64,000 nucleotides of DNA from Ruegeria marisrubri (lineage in GTDB: Bacteria > Pseudomonadota > Alphaproteobacteria > Rhodobacterales > Rhodobacteraceae), in contig NZ_LQBQ01000003.1 in assembly GCF_001507595.1 (NCBI RefSeq), forward strand, positions 53,399 to 117,398. The letters run 5' to 3'. The notes below the pieces were generated by a model that was given only the letters and a program-made list of their open reading frames with translations, searched no databases and was not told the origin of the DNA. Numbering within the stretch: the first letter of the stretch is position 1; every line of letters begins with the position of its first letter. Made by a program: the position numbers and the translations under genes. Shown here piece by piece: positions 7,294 through 16,948 of the stretch.

Positions 7294-9075
7294 TCAGTTT
7301 TTTTTCAGCCCAGCTTGCTCCAGACCGGAAACAATTTCTTCGATGATCTCGGACTCCACGTTGTGGAGTTCGAAAGCGGCCTTTGGATCCTCGGCAAGCA
7401 GCGGCCAGCGTTCCGCCATCCTGTCCAGGTTCTTCCGGGCCGCGGTTTCGTTGCCGAGGGCGCCGTGGGCGATTGCGAGCAGTGCGTAGCTGACACTCGA
7501 TCCATCGGCGACGGAATGGTTTGCGGCCTCAAGCATGTCCTCCCAATCCCCCCTCATCATGTGGTTCATCGCAATGATGTGGTAGTAGAAGGGCACAGGC
7601 TGGACCGAGCGCGCGATGGCGCGCTCCATAAGGGGCACGGCTTCCTCGAAACGGTTGCGCGTGCCCAGTCTGTAGGCAAGGTTTGCGAGCGCGTCCGGGT
7701 CGTTAGGGTTCGCCTCGACCGCCTGCTGTGCATAGTCGATCGAACTATCGAAATCCCCTTCGTAGTACTCAATGTGGGAAAGTGCTCGGAGGGCATCAAT
7801 ATCCTTCGGAGCGAGAGAGAGGGCACGCATGGCGGCCTCGCGTGCCGGAACGAATTTCTCACCCTCAGCCAGCGTATCGTCGTAACCGAAGCGGGCCGCA
7901 TCCATGCGCAGGTAGGCGAGCACCGCCCAGGCGCGGGCGTAGTCGGGGTCCTCGCGTACGGCGTTTTCGAGGCAATCGCGTGCGGCCTGGTATTCTTCGG
8001 TGCGAATGGTCCGCCGGTAGATCTGTGCGCGAGCGACACAGGCATAGGCATCCAGGCTCGATGTCGCGCTATGGGAGAGTGCAAGCGTTCGGGCCTCATT
8101 CAATGGCCGGCCATAAGATTGCCCAACCACGGTGGCGATCTGCGAAGAGATTTCATCTTGTATTTCGGTGATGCTCCGGTTTTCCGGCCCCTCCGAGTAG
8201 CGTTCGCTCCATAAGACCTTCTGATCCTCGTTGCGCTTAAGCGTGGTACTGACCAGCAATGTATCGTCCTGCTGCCAGACGGTCCCTGTCACGACGAATT
8301 GCGTATTCGGACGCGACCGTGCCGCCTGGGGCTGGCTGGGCCCGGTGGGCTCCAGATAAACGCTCAGGTCCGGAAACTTCAGAAGGGCCGCCGCTATTTC
8401 CTGCGCAAGGCCTGCGGCAAGAAGCGAGGTCAATTCATCTGTACCCCGGCTTTCGAAACCTTCAATCAGGATGCTGGCACCGGCAACAGGGATATCCGGG
8501 CCAGTAGTGGCCTTGTCCTCAGTTCTGTAAATCGCGCCTATCGCGACGGCAGCAAGTGCCAGAACGGCAACGGCAACCACGGCAAATCGGCGCCTCCGCG
8601 ATGAAGTTGCGCCTTCTTGGGACAATTGTATATCTGCAACGCCCGCTTCCGGCTCGGGCGGAACGGCGGGTATTTCTTGGACAGATGGGCTATTCCCGGT
8701 TGGATCGGGCGCGGTCAGGGCTTCGAATTTCGGCACATATCGTCCCTTGGGGATGCTGATCCGGATCGGATCGCCGCGGCCGGCATCGGCGTAGTAGGTA
8801 TCGAGATCGCGACGAAGCTTGCGGGCTTCGAGCCGGACTACCGGGTCCGATTGCTGGTCGAAATCCCCCCCCCGGTCGAATACTGCCATCGCGATTGTCG
8901 TGGCCTTGATGCCAGATGCTCGTCCAGCCAGAGCCTCTTCCACGACATAAGCAAGCATGTCGCGACGCCGACCGCTGGCCTGAAAGCCGGGAAATCCAAG
9001 GATCCGTTTCAGTTGCCGACGGACCTCTTCGTTGGTGATCGGCGTATGACTATAGGTTTCAGGGCGACGCGTCAT
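7294..9075 (-). CDS. Membrane-anchored TPR protein with N-terminal wHTH-like and TolB/FlgO-like region
   Basis: This 593-residue protein starts with a soluble domain of about 120 residues (QLKRILGFPGFQASGRRRDM, then DPVVRLEARKLRRDLDTYY and GRYVPKF) common in alphaproteobacterial proteins often mislabelled adenylate cyclase. A single membrane helix follows (about residues 166-186), then a TolB/FlgO-like domain (ILIEGFESRGTDE, then FVVTGTVWQQDDTLL), then TPR repeats to the C-terminus (ARAWAVLAYLRMDAA, NPNDPDALANLAYRLGT). No cyclase catalytic motifs are visible. A regulatory or scaffolding role is likely. It is transcribed away from the CoA-transferase operon with a 171-base shared upstream region, so it could sense or control that operon, but this is only inferred from position. 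Confidence 0.8.
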   Translation of the reverse strand: MTRRPETYSHTPITNEEVRRQLKRILGFPGFQASGRRRDMLAYVVEEALAGRASGIKATTIAMAVFDRGGDFDQQSDPVVRLEARKLRRDLDTYYADAGRGDPIRISIPKGRYVPKFEALTAPDPTGNSPSVQEIPAVPPEPEAGVADIQLSQEGATSSRRRRFAVVAVAVLALAAVAIGAIYRTEDKATTGPDIPVAGASILIEGFESRGTDELTSLLAAGLAQEIAAALLKFPDLSVYLEPTGPSQPQAARSRPNTQFVVTGTVWQQDDTLLVSTTLKRNEDQKVLWSERYSEGPENRSITEIQDEISSQIATVVGQSYGRPLNEARTLALSHSATSSLDAYACVARAQIYRRTIRTEEYQAARDCLENAVREDPDYARAWAVLAYLRMDAARFGYDDTLAEGEKFVPAREAAMRALSLAPKDIDALRALSHIEYYEGDFDSSIDYAQQAVEANPNDPDALANLAYRLGTRNRFEEAVPLMERAIARSVQPVPFYYHIIAMNHMMRGDWEDMLEAANHSVADGSSVSYALLAIAHGALGNETAARKNLDRMAERWPLLAEDPKAAFELHNVESEIIEEIVSGLEQAGLKKN

Positions 9076-9246
9076 TTGGGACTTTGTGATGTCGGTGGAG
9101 ATCGAGAGGCAAGTTAGCAGCTAACTTTGGCAGGTCCCACCGCATTGAGCAAGCCGCTGACAAAAAGTGATAATTCATATGTTGCTACATGTTTCAACGT
9201 TCACGAGGGCGATCTTCCCTGCCTATCTGAACGAAGGAGCGCATCA

Positions 9247-9534
9247 ATGGCAAAGACATATCTTGAAACACTGATCTGGCGATTTCCGCGGCTCGAAAAG
9301 GCTATTCGGACCTTGCACCGCGAAGACGCGGATTTTCGGTCGATTTGCGAGGAAATGGCGATAGCCGAGGCTGCGCGCGAACGGTGGAAAGACATGCCGA
9401 ACCGGGCCGACGAATACCAGAAAATCTACGACAGGCTGCAGGATGAGTTCCTTGACTACCTCGGTAGAGAGACGCGTGCAGCCTTCGTGCAGTCGTTCAA
9501 GCAAAGGATAAAAGACGATGGCAGGAATACTTAG
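9247..9534 (+). CDS. Small charged helical protein of unknown function
   Basis: This 95-residue protein is rich in charged residues and looks wholly helical (EEMAIAEAARERWKDMPNR, then YDRLQDEFLDYLGRE). It has no membrane or export signal. The ATG at 9247 is chosen over an in-frame start 40 codons upstream because AAGGAG lies 9 bases before it. Its stop overlaps the start of the CoA-transferase gene by 17 bases, so translation is probably coupled and it is the first gene of that operon. I do not recognise a named family. A helper or regulatory subunit is possible but unsupported. Confidence 0.72.
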   Translation: MAKTYLETLIWRFPRLEKAIRTLHREDADFRSICEEMAIAEAARERWKDMPNRADEYQKIYDRLQDEFLDYLGRETRAAFVQSFKQRIKDDGRNT

Positions 9535-10732
9535 TGGAATCAGGGTGATCGAGGTAGCGTCAATGGCGGCAGCGCCCAACGCGACGGTGATCCTTGCCGA
9601 TCTCGGCGCAGAGGTGATCAAGGTGGAACCGCTGAGCGGCGATCCTTGGCGTTACGGCCACATGACACCGGGCCTGCCGCCCAGCAAGATCCCGTGGACA
9701 ACCTATATCCAGAACCGCACCAAGAAGTCCGTGGCGCTGAACCTGAAAAAGCCCGAGGCCCAGGCGGCGCTGAACAAGCTGGTTGAGAAGGCGGATGTAT
9801 TCCTGACGAACTCGCCACGTCCGGTGCAGGAGTCGCTCAATCACACATACGAGGACATCAAAGCGGTCAATCCCAAGATTGTCTACGCCTCGATCAACGG
9901 GTTTGGACTGGAAGGGCCGGACAAGAACGCGCCCGGTTTCGACGCGACGGCCTGGTATGCGCGAACCGGCATCATGGAGGAGCTGCGCCCAAAAGACGGC
10001 GACCCCGTCGCTTTGCCCGTTGGTCTGGGGGATCTGGGCACCGCTGCGACGCTTGCCGGCGCGGTGTTGGGTGGCCTCTACCACCGCGAACGCACCGGCA
10101 ACGGTTCGGAAGTGTTCACCTCACTGATGCAAAACGGCCTTTGGGCGAATGCCTGCATGATGCAATCTGCCCTCGTGGGCACGGACCCGATGCCGAAATT
10201 TCATCTGGATGAGTGGCCGAACCCGGTGCTTGGCGGACGGTTCAAGACCAAGGAAGGACGCTACGTCATCATCATGGAGATGAACCCGGACAACATCGCC
10301 AACCTGCGCGATGCTTTCGGAGCCGATCACCTGAAAGGCGATGAGCGTTTTGCAACCCCGCAATCCCGCCTCAAGAACGCCAAGGCGCTGTTCGACGAGA
10401 TGCAGGCCATTGTCGGAACGCATGATCTGGAAACGGTCAAAGAGCGTCTCAGCAAATTCGGCGTGAATTTCTCGGTTGTGCAGACCACCGCCGAATGCAC
10501 CCAAGACGAACATATGATCGCCAATGGCTGCTTCCCCGAGGTCGAAGGCGCCGATGGCATCCGCACCGTCGACAGCCCGATGCAAATCTTCAGCGAGGGC
10601 GTCGAAAAGGTGAAGCCGCAGAACCCGCCGGCCGTTGGCGAGCACACCGTTTCTGAGCTGATGGCGGTGGGCTTTACTGAGGACGAAATCAAGGCCTTGG
10701 CCGAGGCAAAAGCAGCCGGTCTGCCACGCTAA
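9518..10732 (+). CDS. Class III CoA-transferase (CaiB/BaiF family)
   Basis: This 404-residue protein has the family opening (SGIRVIEVASMAAAPNATV, then LADLGAEVIKVEPLSGDPWR), the CoA-binding NRTKKSVALNL segment, and the catalytic aspartate in PGFDATAWYA (Asp142). Enzymes of this family move CoA between carboxylic acids, as in crotonobetaine/carnitine, oxalate or mesaconate metabolism, in the cytosol. It overlaps the small gene before it and precedes MaoC and CaiC-like genes, so a CoA-activated acid is processed here. A close paralogue lies at 18342-19562 on the other strand. The substrate is not determined. Confidence 0.92.
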   Translation: MAGILSGIRVIEVASMAAAPNATVILADLGAEVIKVEPLSGDPWRYGHMTPGLPPSKIPWTTYIQNRTKKSVALNLKKPEAQAALNKLVEKADVFLTNSPRPVQESLNHTYEDIKAVNPKIVYASINGFGLEGPDKNAPGFDATAWYARTGIMEELRPKDGDPVALPVGLGDLGTAATLAGAVLGGLYHRERTGNGSEVFTSLMQNGLWANACMMQSALVGTDPMPKFHLDEWPNPVLGGRFKTKEGRYVIIMEMNPDNIANLRDAFGADHLKGDERFATPQSRLKNAKALFDEMQAIVGTHDLETVKERLSKFGVNFSVVQTTAECTQDEHMIANGCFPEVEGADGIRTVDSPMQIFSEGVEKVKPQNPPAVGEHTVSELMAVGFTEDEIKALAEAKAAGLPR

Positions 10733-10740
10733 AAAGAGGC

Positions 10741-10773
10741 GACGCGCGACGAAGCCACGGCTTTGCGCGCGTC
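10741..10773. other. Intercistronic hairpin after the CoA-transferase gene
   Basis: GACGCGCGACGAAGCC can pair with GGCTTTGCGCGCGTC across a 3-base loop, with one bulge. No T-run follows, so it is not a standard terminator. It may stabilise the upstream transcript or reduce read-through into the MaoC gene 76 bases on. Confidence 0.45.
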
Positions 10774-10848
10774 GTCACTCTCTGCCTACGCAGGTTTTGC
10801 TGAATAAGTGCCAGCAACGGAAACGTTATGAGAAAGGACGAGCCTCCT

Positions 10849-11304
10849 ATGTCGGAAGCACATGATTTTTTTGAAGATTTTGAAATTTGCCAATCGTTTG
10901 AAACGGATGCCCGCACGATAACCGAAACCGATATCGTGTTTCACGCGATGCATTCGGGCGATTTCATGCCGCATCACGTGGATGCCGAGTTCTGCAAGAC
11001 GCAGCCCTTCAAAAAACCCTTCGCCCACGGCAACATGACGTTTTCGATCAGCACCGGGCTCTGCATCCAGAAAACCGGGATCAACCCCAACGGCATGTCC
11101 TACGGCTATAACAAGATACGCTATCCCAACCTGGTGTTTGCCGGTGACACGATCCGCGTGCGCGTGACCGTCAAAACAAAGGAAGATCACCCGAAAAACC
11201 CGGAATACGGCCTCATCATCGAAGCCAAGGAAACGCTGAACCAGCGGGACGAGGTCGTCGTTTATGCCGAACACGTTCTCTACGTGAAAAAGAAAAACCC
11301 GTGA
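10849..11304 (+). CDS. MaoC-like (R)-specific enoyl-CoA hydratase
   Basis: This 151-residue hot-dog fold protein carries the hydratase-2 motif Asp-x4-His (SGDFMPHHVD; Asp38 and His43) followed by the conserved substrate-pocket segment PFAHGNMTFSISTGL. It should add water across the double bond of an enoyl-CoA. The start at 10849 is preferred because an AAGGA ribosome site lies about 10 bases before it; an in-frame ATG seven codons earlier is possible. Its stop overlaps the GTG start of the acyl-CoA ligase by 4 bases, which indicates one transcript and coupled translation. Confidence 0.88.
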   Translation: MSEAHDFFEDFEICQSFETDARTITETDIVFHAMHSGDFMPHHVDAEFCKTQPFKKPFAHGNMTFSISTGLCIQKTGINPNGMSYGYNKIRYPNLVFAGDTIRVRVTVKTKEDHPKNPEYGLIIEAKETLNQRDEVVVYAEHVLYVKKKNP

Positions 11305-12923
11305 GCGCAAATCAAAACAGGAAAGACACCTTGACGCGATTGTCCGATACCAAGACGGCCTCCAAGGGCGACGCCTTTTACGGGATGAGCGTGCCGTGGC
11401 TGCTCGACCAATGGGTCGAGCGGCAACCGGACAAGACTTTCGTCGTCTGGGCGCCGTTCGATCAGCCCGAACGCCGCTGGACCTTTGCCGAGATGCAAAG
11501 GGAAGCCAAGCGGTTCGCCGCCGGTTTGCATGAACGTGGCGTCGGGGTTGGCGATTTTGTCCTGATGCATCACGACAACGCGCCCGAGTTCCTCGGCGCA
11601 TGGCTGGGCTGCGCCTATGTCGGTGCGGTTCCTGTCACGACCAACACACGCTCGGTTGCCGAAAACGTCCATTATTTCGCCGAGTTGATGAAACCGGCCT
11701 GCGCGATCACGCAACCGTCCCTGGCCGCGCTTGTGCGCGAGGCGTGCGGACCGGACACCCCGATGATCGTGACCGGCGACCCGGCGTCAGACTTTGATGC
11801 AGATGCTCTGGGTGCGACGCCGTTGGCCGACGTGTTTTCGGATTCCCCGCTGCCCGAAGTGCCAAGCGATCACATGCGTAATTTCGCGGTGCAGTTTACA
11901 TCGGGCACCACCTCGCGCCCGAAACCGACGGTCTGGACCCATGCAAACGCGCTTTGGGGTGGGCGCACGATTGCGATGAACCTGCGTCTGCAACGCGATG
12001 ACGTTACGCTGCTCTACCTGCCGCTGTTTCATGCCAACGCGCAGGTGACATTCTTTTCGGCGCTGTGGGCAGGGAACACCGTTGTGGTTCACCCGCGTTT
12101 CTCGGCCTCGCGCTTCTGGGATACCTGCGCCGTGCATGGCGTGACATGGGTGTCGATGATCCCCTTTGCCTTCAAGGCTCTGAGCGGACGACCTGTGCCC
12201 GACCACAAGGTGCATACCCTGATCGGGCTGGCACGACTGCCCGAGGCAGAGGCCGAGTTCGGCGCGCGCACCATGGCGCTTTGGGGCATGACGGAAACTG
12301 GCACCGCCGCTATCATGACCGATGCCGACCACCCCGGACCGGCGGGCACCATGGGACGCCCGTTGCCGCAATACGACATCGAGATACGCAAGCCGGACGG
12401 GTCGATGGCCAGCCCGGGCGAAGAGGGCATTCTCTATGTGCGTGGCGAACCCGGCGTGTCGCTGTTCAAGGAATACTACCAGCAACCAGAAAAGACCGCC
12501 GAAGCGTATGACGAGACTGGCGCACTCGATACGGGCGACATCGTGCGCATGGACGAAAACGGGTGGTTGTTCTTCGTCAACCGCGACAAGGACATGCTGC
12601 GGGTCGGAGGGGAAAACGTCGCCGCACTGGAGATCGAGACCGTGATAGACGACACCGGCCTGGTGCTGGAATGTGCGGTTGTGGCCCAGAAACATTACAT
12701 GCTGGGCGACGTCCCGGCGGCTTTTGTCAGCGTGAACGAGTCGGGCAAGGCCCTGGCCCCAGAGGACCTCAAGAACCGAATCCTCGCGCAATGCCGCAAA
12801 AGACTGGCCGATTTCAAAATCCCCCGGTCGGTGCATATCGTCGAAGATTTTCCAAGATCAACCTTGGACCGGATCGCGAAGAAAGACCTGCGCGTCCGGC
12901 TGCCCAAGATCGAGGCGGAGTAA
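11301..12923 (+). CDS. Acyl-CoA ligase of the AMP-binding family, CaiC-like
   Basis: The 540-residue protein shows the ANL-superfamily order: the phosphate-binding loop FTSGTTSRPK (Ser201-Lys208 region), the adenine motif WGMTETGTAA, the hinge block DTGDIVRMDENGWLFFVNR with KDMLRVGGENV, and the C-terminal catalytic-Lys segment LDRIAKKDLR. It forms an acyl-adenylate and then an acyl-CoA in the cytosol. The SRPK loop and the RGEPGVSLFKEYY segment resemble carnitine/crotonobetaine-CoA ligases. Its GTG start overlaps the MaoC stop. With the CoA-transferase and crotonases it forms a cai-like set, but the true substrate is unproven. Confidence 0.9.
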   Translation: MSANQNRKDTLTRLSDTKTASKGDAFYGMSVPWLLDQWVERQPDKTFVVWAPFDQPERRWTFAEMQREAKRFAAGLHERGVGVGDFVLMHHDNAPEFLGAWLGCAYVGAVPVTTNTRSVAENVHYFAELMKPACAITQPSLAALVREACGPDTPMIVTGDPASDFDADALGATPLADVFSDSPLPEVPSDHMRNFAVQFTSGTTSRPKPTVWTHANALWGGRTIAMNLRLQRDDVTLLYLPLFHANAQVTFFSALWAGNTVVVHPRFSASRFWDTCAVHGVTWVSMIPFAFKALSGRPVPDHKVHTLIGLARLPEAEAEFGARTMALWGMTETGTAAIMTDADHPGPAGTMGRPLPQYDIEIRKPDGSMASPGEEGILYVRGEPGVSLFKEYYQQPEKTAEAYDETGALDTGDIVRMDENGWLFFVNRDKDMLRVGGENVAALEIETVIDDTGLVLECAVVAQKHYMLGDVPAAFVSVNESGKALAPEDLKNRILAQCRKRLADFKIPRSVHIVEDFPRSTLDRIAKKDLRVRLPKIEAE

Positions 12924-12993
12924 TGCTGGGCCCGCACGAACTGGTCATGGCGGCAACGCGGTCCACGAACCCGACAGACTGCACGAGGCGCCC

Positions 12994-13266
12994 ATGCTGG
13001 TAAACATGGCACTCGCAATTGTCCTTATTGGACTTCCCGCAGCGGTGGGCGCCCACCTCGTCGCAAATCCGAACAACAAGCGCGATACGACTGCGGGTGC
13101 TACGCTTATCGGTTTCGCAGCGGTAGTGGCCACCGTGTTTGCGCTCATCAACCCCCAAGGCAAGCTCGTCAGTGGTGCCTTATGGCTGAAAATGCCGGGA
13201 GCATTCGTGGCTGGTGTCGTGATTGGAACGTTCACTGGCTGGCTAAAACGATCAAAAGGAAAGTAG
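12994..13266 (+). CDS. Small three-helix membrane protein, unknown function
   Basis: This 90-residue protein has three hydrophobic segments (about residues 4-23, 34-52 and 66-83) separated by short polar loops, and ends in a basic tail (WLKRSKGK). It has no recognisable motif. It lies immediately before a MarC-family gene with only 2 bases between stop and start, so the two probably form a translationally linked pair, perhaps a small partner of the MarC protein. No named family recognised. Confidence 0.7.
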   Translation: MLVNMALAIVLIGLPAAVGAHLVANPNNKRDTTAGATLIGFAAVVATVFALINPQGKLVSGALWLKMPGAFVAGVVIGTFTGWLKRSKGK

Positions 13267-13268
13267 AA

Positions 13269-13901
13269 ATGGCTTGGACAGATATTTTCGTACTTCTCTT
13301 CGTGACCATCGGCCCGGTGCGGGCGTCGCTGGTCTATCTGGGGCTGACGAAGTCCGCCGATGCGGAGCTGAAGCGCGCCATTGCTTTTCGCACAGTGATC
13401 GTCTCCACGGTCATCTGCATCATATTTGCACTGGTCGGGGCTGCCATTCTCGGGGGTCTCAAGGTCAGCACGGAGGCGCTGCTGATCGCGGGAGGCATCA
13501 TCCTTCTGCTCTTCGCGCTGAACCTGATCCTCGGTGAGGACAAGGATCAGGCGTCCGACGGTCCGCCGCCGGCCCCGTCGCTCGATGTGGCGACCTTTCC
13601 GCTTGCCGTGCCGCTCATGGCGTCGCCGCAGGGCCTTGTCGCCATCGTGGCCATCGAGGGGACGCTCGCGGGCACCGGGGACGGCGCGATCTTCCTGGTG
13701 ATGATCCTGGCGGTGATGGCGATCAATCTCGGCTTTCTGCTGGCCGCCGACAAGATCTTCACCAAAATCCCGCCCGCCATTCTGAAGATCTTCTTGCGCA
13801 TCGTCGGTCTGCTGCTCTGTGCGCTCGCGGTGCAGCTTATCATCTTCGGCTTTGATGGGCTTGGCCTGATCCCAAGCCCGGATGTCGAACTAAACGGCTA
13901 A
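13269..13901 (+). CDS. MarC-family integral membrane protein
   Basis: This 210-residue protein has about six membrane helices and the MarC/UPF0056 features: an N-terminal FVTIGPVRASLVYLGLT segment, IAGGIILLLFALNLI, and the central TFPLAVPLMASPQGL block matching the family's PLAxPL segment. The transport function of the family is not settled, despite the name multiple antibiotic resistance. It follows the 90-residue membrane protein and sits in the middle of the CoA-metabolism genes. A role in moving a metabolite is plausible but unproven. Confidence 0.82.
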   Translation: MAWTDIFVLLFVTIGPVRASLVYLGLTKSADAELKRAIAFRTVIVSTVICIIFALVGAAILGGLKVSTEALLIAGGIILLLFALNLILGEDKDQASDGPPPAPSLDVATFPLAVPLMASPQGLVAIVAIEGTLAGTGDGAIFLVMILAVMAINLGFLLAADKIFTKIPPAILKIFLRIVGLLLCALAVQLIIFGFDGLGLIPSPDVELNG

Positions 13902-13935
13902 CGTTCAAATAAATCGCCACATTTGGAGGCTCAAA

Positions 13936-14712
<777 letters not shown>

Positions 14713-14718
14713 GGATGG

Positions 14719-14745
14719 CGGGGCGCCGCGGATAACGGCGCCCCG
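14719..14745. other. Strong hairpin between the two crotonase genes
   Basis: A perfect 10-base-pair stem (CGGGGCGCCG with CGGCGCCCCG) encloses a 7-base loop in the 57-base gap between the two genes. No U-tract follows, so it more likely acts in RNA stability or partial termination than as a full terminator. Confidence 0.55.
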
Positions 14746-14769
14746 CGCGACGACATTGGGAGAACGTTG

Positions 14770-15525
14770 ATGGATAAAGTCATTGTCTCCAAGAAGAACG
14801 GTATCGTCCATGTCCACATCAATCGCCCGGACGTGATGAATGCCTGCGACGGTGACACTTATAACGCCATTGCCGACGCTTGGGACGCGCTTGAGACAGA
14901 CCCGGAGCTTCGAGTCGGCATTCTCAGCGGCGAAGGGCGTTCGTTTTGTGTGGGCACCGACATCAAGTGGGTCAATTCGCCAGAATCCGACGGTTTCGTG
15001 GACCGTCTGTATCCGCGCCTTCTGACCCTCACCAAGCCGGTGATCGCGGCCATTCAGGGCCATTGCAATGGCGGCGGGCTGGAGCAGGCGCTGGGCGCAG
15101 ACATCCGGGTTTGCACCGACACCGCTCAGTTCGGTTTTGGCGAGATCAAGCTGGGCTGGATCCCCGGAGGCCACGGCACCCAGAGGTTGCCAAGGACTAT
15201 CCTGCTGGGGCCCGCGCTTGAGTTGCTTTTCACCGGCCGGCGCATTGATGCGGCGAACGCCTACCGCCTGGGGCTGGTCAATCATGTGGTCGACGCAGAC
15301 GCACTGATGGCCAAAGCTGAAGAGATCGCGGGTGAGATCGTCAAAGCCGCACCGCTGGCCGTTCAAAAGATGAAGTCAGTGGTCATGCAGGGCCTCGACA
15401 TGCCGCTGAACGAAGCGGTGAAGGTTGAGAAAGACGCCTTTGATTGGCTGCTGCAAACCGAGGACGCCAAGGAAGGCGGTCGCGCCTTCACCGAGAAACG
15501 TCCGCCGAATTGGAAGGCGCAATAG
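14770..15525 (+). CDS. Enoyl-CoA hydratase/isomerase family protein (both catalytic Glu present)
   Basis: This 251-residue crotonase-fold protein has oxyanion motifs GRSFCVGTDIKWV and GHCNGGGLEQALGAD, with both candidate catalytic glutamates: Glu125 in FGEIKLGWIPGGHGT and Glu151 in GPALELLFTG. It should hydrate or isomerise an enoyl-CoA. The ATG at 14770 follows an in-frame TTG and is preferred, with a GGGAGAA ribosome site upstream. It is not closely similar to the crotonase just upstream, so the pair probably handle successive steps rather than being a recent duplication. Confidence 0.9.
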   Translation: MDKVIVSKKNGIVHVHINRPDVMNACDGDTYNAIADAWDALETDPELRVGILSGEGRSFCVGTDIKWVNSPESDGFVDRLYPRLLTLTKPVIAAIQGHCNGGGLEQALGADIRVCTDTAQFGFGEIKLGWIPGGHGTQRLPRTILLGPALELLFTGRRIDAANAYRLGLVNHVVDADALMAKAEEIAGEIVKAAPLAVQKMKSVVMQGLDMPLNEAVKVEKDAFDWLLQTEDAKEGGRAFTEKRPPNWKAQ

Positions 15526-15582
15526 CCCAGTCTGTTCTGGGTTTGCCGGATGGTTTTGGTGGCACTGGAAAGGTCATTTGAG

Positions 15583-16875
15583 ATGAAACTAGCCATCGGT
15601 ATTCCAACCACCCTACCGGCAATGTTCGTGGCTGCGGCTTTACTTGCGACGATTGCGCCCATCGGGGGACTGGCGCAGGACGCGACGCAGCCGAATTGGA
15701 CTGAATTTCGCGCAGACCCGTTGGACGGGCCAAGTTCAGCGGCATCCATCAACCGGCAAACCGCCGAGGAAAAACAGGATCTTCTGAACCAGAACCTGCT
15801 TGAAAACTGGGAGGCGTGGAAAGCCGGGGTAAAAGAGCGCACTGGCCTGAGTTTTGGGGCGGACTACACCGCCGTCGGGTTTGGTGCATCCAGCAGTCTC
15901 GGCGATGATACATCGGCAGGTGGCATTGCGCGGTTCTTCGGGTCGTGGTCACTGGCCAACCGCGACGGCCCCAACACCGGCAGCCTAGAATTCAAGTTCG
16001 AGCACCGCCATGCCTTCACGGATGTTGCACCGTTCGCGTTTGGTGCTCAACTCGGCTATGTCGGGACACCGCAACCGGTTTTCAACGACCAGGGCTGGCG
16101 AGGGACAACCCTTTACTGGAAGCAATATTTCGCAGACGGGCGCGGCGTGTTTCGCATCGGGTTTCTTGACGTGAAAGAGTATTTCAACGTCTATGCTCTG
16201 GCCAGCCCGTGGAATCATTTCAACAACCTGGCTTTCTCGATCGGGTCCAACACGATGGCCGTTTTGCCGGATGGCGCGCTTGGTGTCATGGTCGGCGGCT
16301 ATGTGACCGACAACGTCTATGTCGTGGGCAACATCGTGGATGCCAGCGCCGATCCGACCGCGATGTTCGACGGTTTCAACACCTTCTTCGACGATTTCGA
16401 CACGTTCAAGTCGCTCGAAGTCGGCTTTACCGAAGGCGGCCGTCGCTTGTTTCTCGACAATGCTCATATCGCGCTTTGGCATATGGACGACAGCGCCGCG
16501 ACGGGTGCACCCGGGGGATGGGGCGTCAACGTCTCGGCTTCAAAGGTGTTCGATGATCGGTGGCTTGCCTTCCTGCGCGGTGCCTGGGCGCATGAAGGTG
16601 GCGGATTGTATGAAGCTTCGGTCAGCACCGGGTTTGGCTACAAACCAAATCCGGGCGGCAACCTATTGGGCGTCGGGGTGAACTGGGGACGACCGAACAG
16701 AAACACATTCGGAGCCGCCCTTGGCGATCAGTGGACCGGCGAAACATTTTACCGCATTCAATTGGCGGAAAACATGGAGATAACGCCAAACCTCCAGCTA
16801 CTCGTCAACCCGGCCTTGAACCCGAGCAAAGATCTCATCGCGATTTTCGGATTGCGTGCGCGGATTACGTTCTAG
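15583..16875 (+). CDS. Outer-membrane porin, carbohydrate-selective OprB-like
   Basis: The 430-residue product starts with a cleavable signal peptide (hydrophobic stretch to about residue 27, ending GGLAQ) and continues as an alternating amphipathic beta-barrel. It ends in FGLRARITF, the aromatic C-terminus used for outer-membrane assembly. Segments such as WEAWKAGVKERTGLSFGADY near the mature N-terminus and GWGVNVSASKVFDDRWLAFL match OprB/carbohydrate-selective porins. It likely admits the substrate of this catabolic region. The start at 15583 is chosen because it begins the signal peptide directly. A terminator follows. Confidence 0.88.
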   Translation: MKLAIGIPTTLPAMFVAAALLATIAPIGGLAQDATQPNWTEFRADPLDGPSSAASINRQTAEEKQDLLNQNLLENWEAWKAGVKERTGLSFGADYTAVGFGASSSLGDDTSAGGIARFFGSWSLANRDGPNTGSLEFKFEHRHAFTDVAPFAFGAQLGYVGTPQPVFNDQGWRGTTLYWKQYFADGRGVFRIGFLDVKEYFNVYALASPWNHFNNLAFSIGSNTMAVLPDGALGVMVGGYVTDNVYVVGNIVDASADPTAMFDGFNTFFDDFDTFKSLEVGFTEGGRRLFLDNAHIALWHMDDSAATGAPGGWGVNVSASKVFDDRWLAFLRGAWAHEGGGLYEASVSTGFGYKPNPGGNLLGVGVNWGRPNRNTFGAALGDQWTGETFYRIQLAENMEITPNLQLLVNPALNPSKDLIAIFGLRARITF

Positions 16876-16893
16876 GGTGGTTTTCAAAAGAAC

Positions 16894-16933
16894 GGGGCGC
16901 AACGAATGACGTTGCGCCCCGCGACCGTTTTTT
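16894..16933 (+). terminator. Intrinsic terminator after the porin gene, probably bidirectional
   Basis: A perfect 10-base-pair stem (GGGGCGCAAC/GTTGCGCCCC) with a 7-base loop is followed by GCGACCG and six T residues on the plus strand. On the minus strand the same stem is followed by a T-rich stretch, so it can also serve the convergent GH88-like gene. Confidence 0.85.
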
Positions 16934-16948
16934 AGCCTGCGAAATGGT

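Noticed and set aside
7294..9075. Adenylate cyclase annotation for the TPR membrane protein
   Set aside because: None of the class III cyclase catalytic residues is present; only the TolB/FlgO-like and TPR parts often co-annotated with such proteins are seen.
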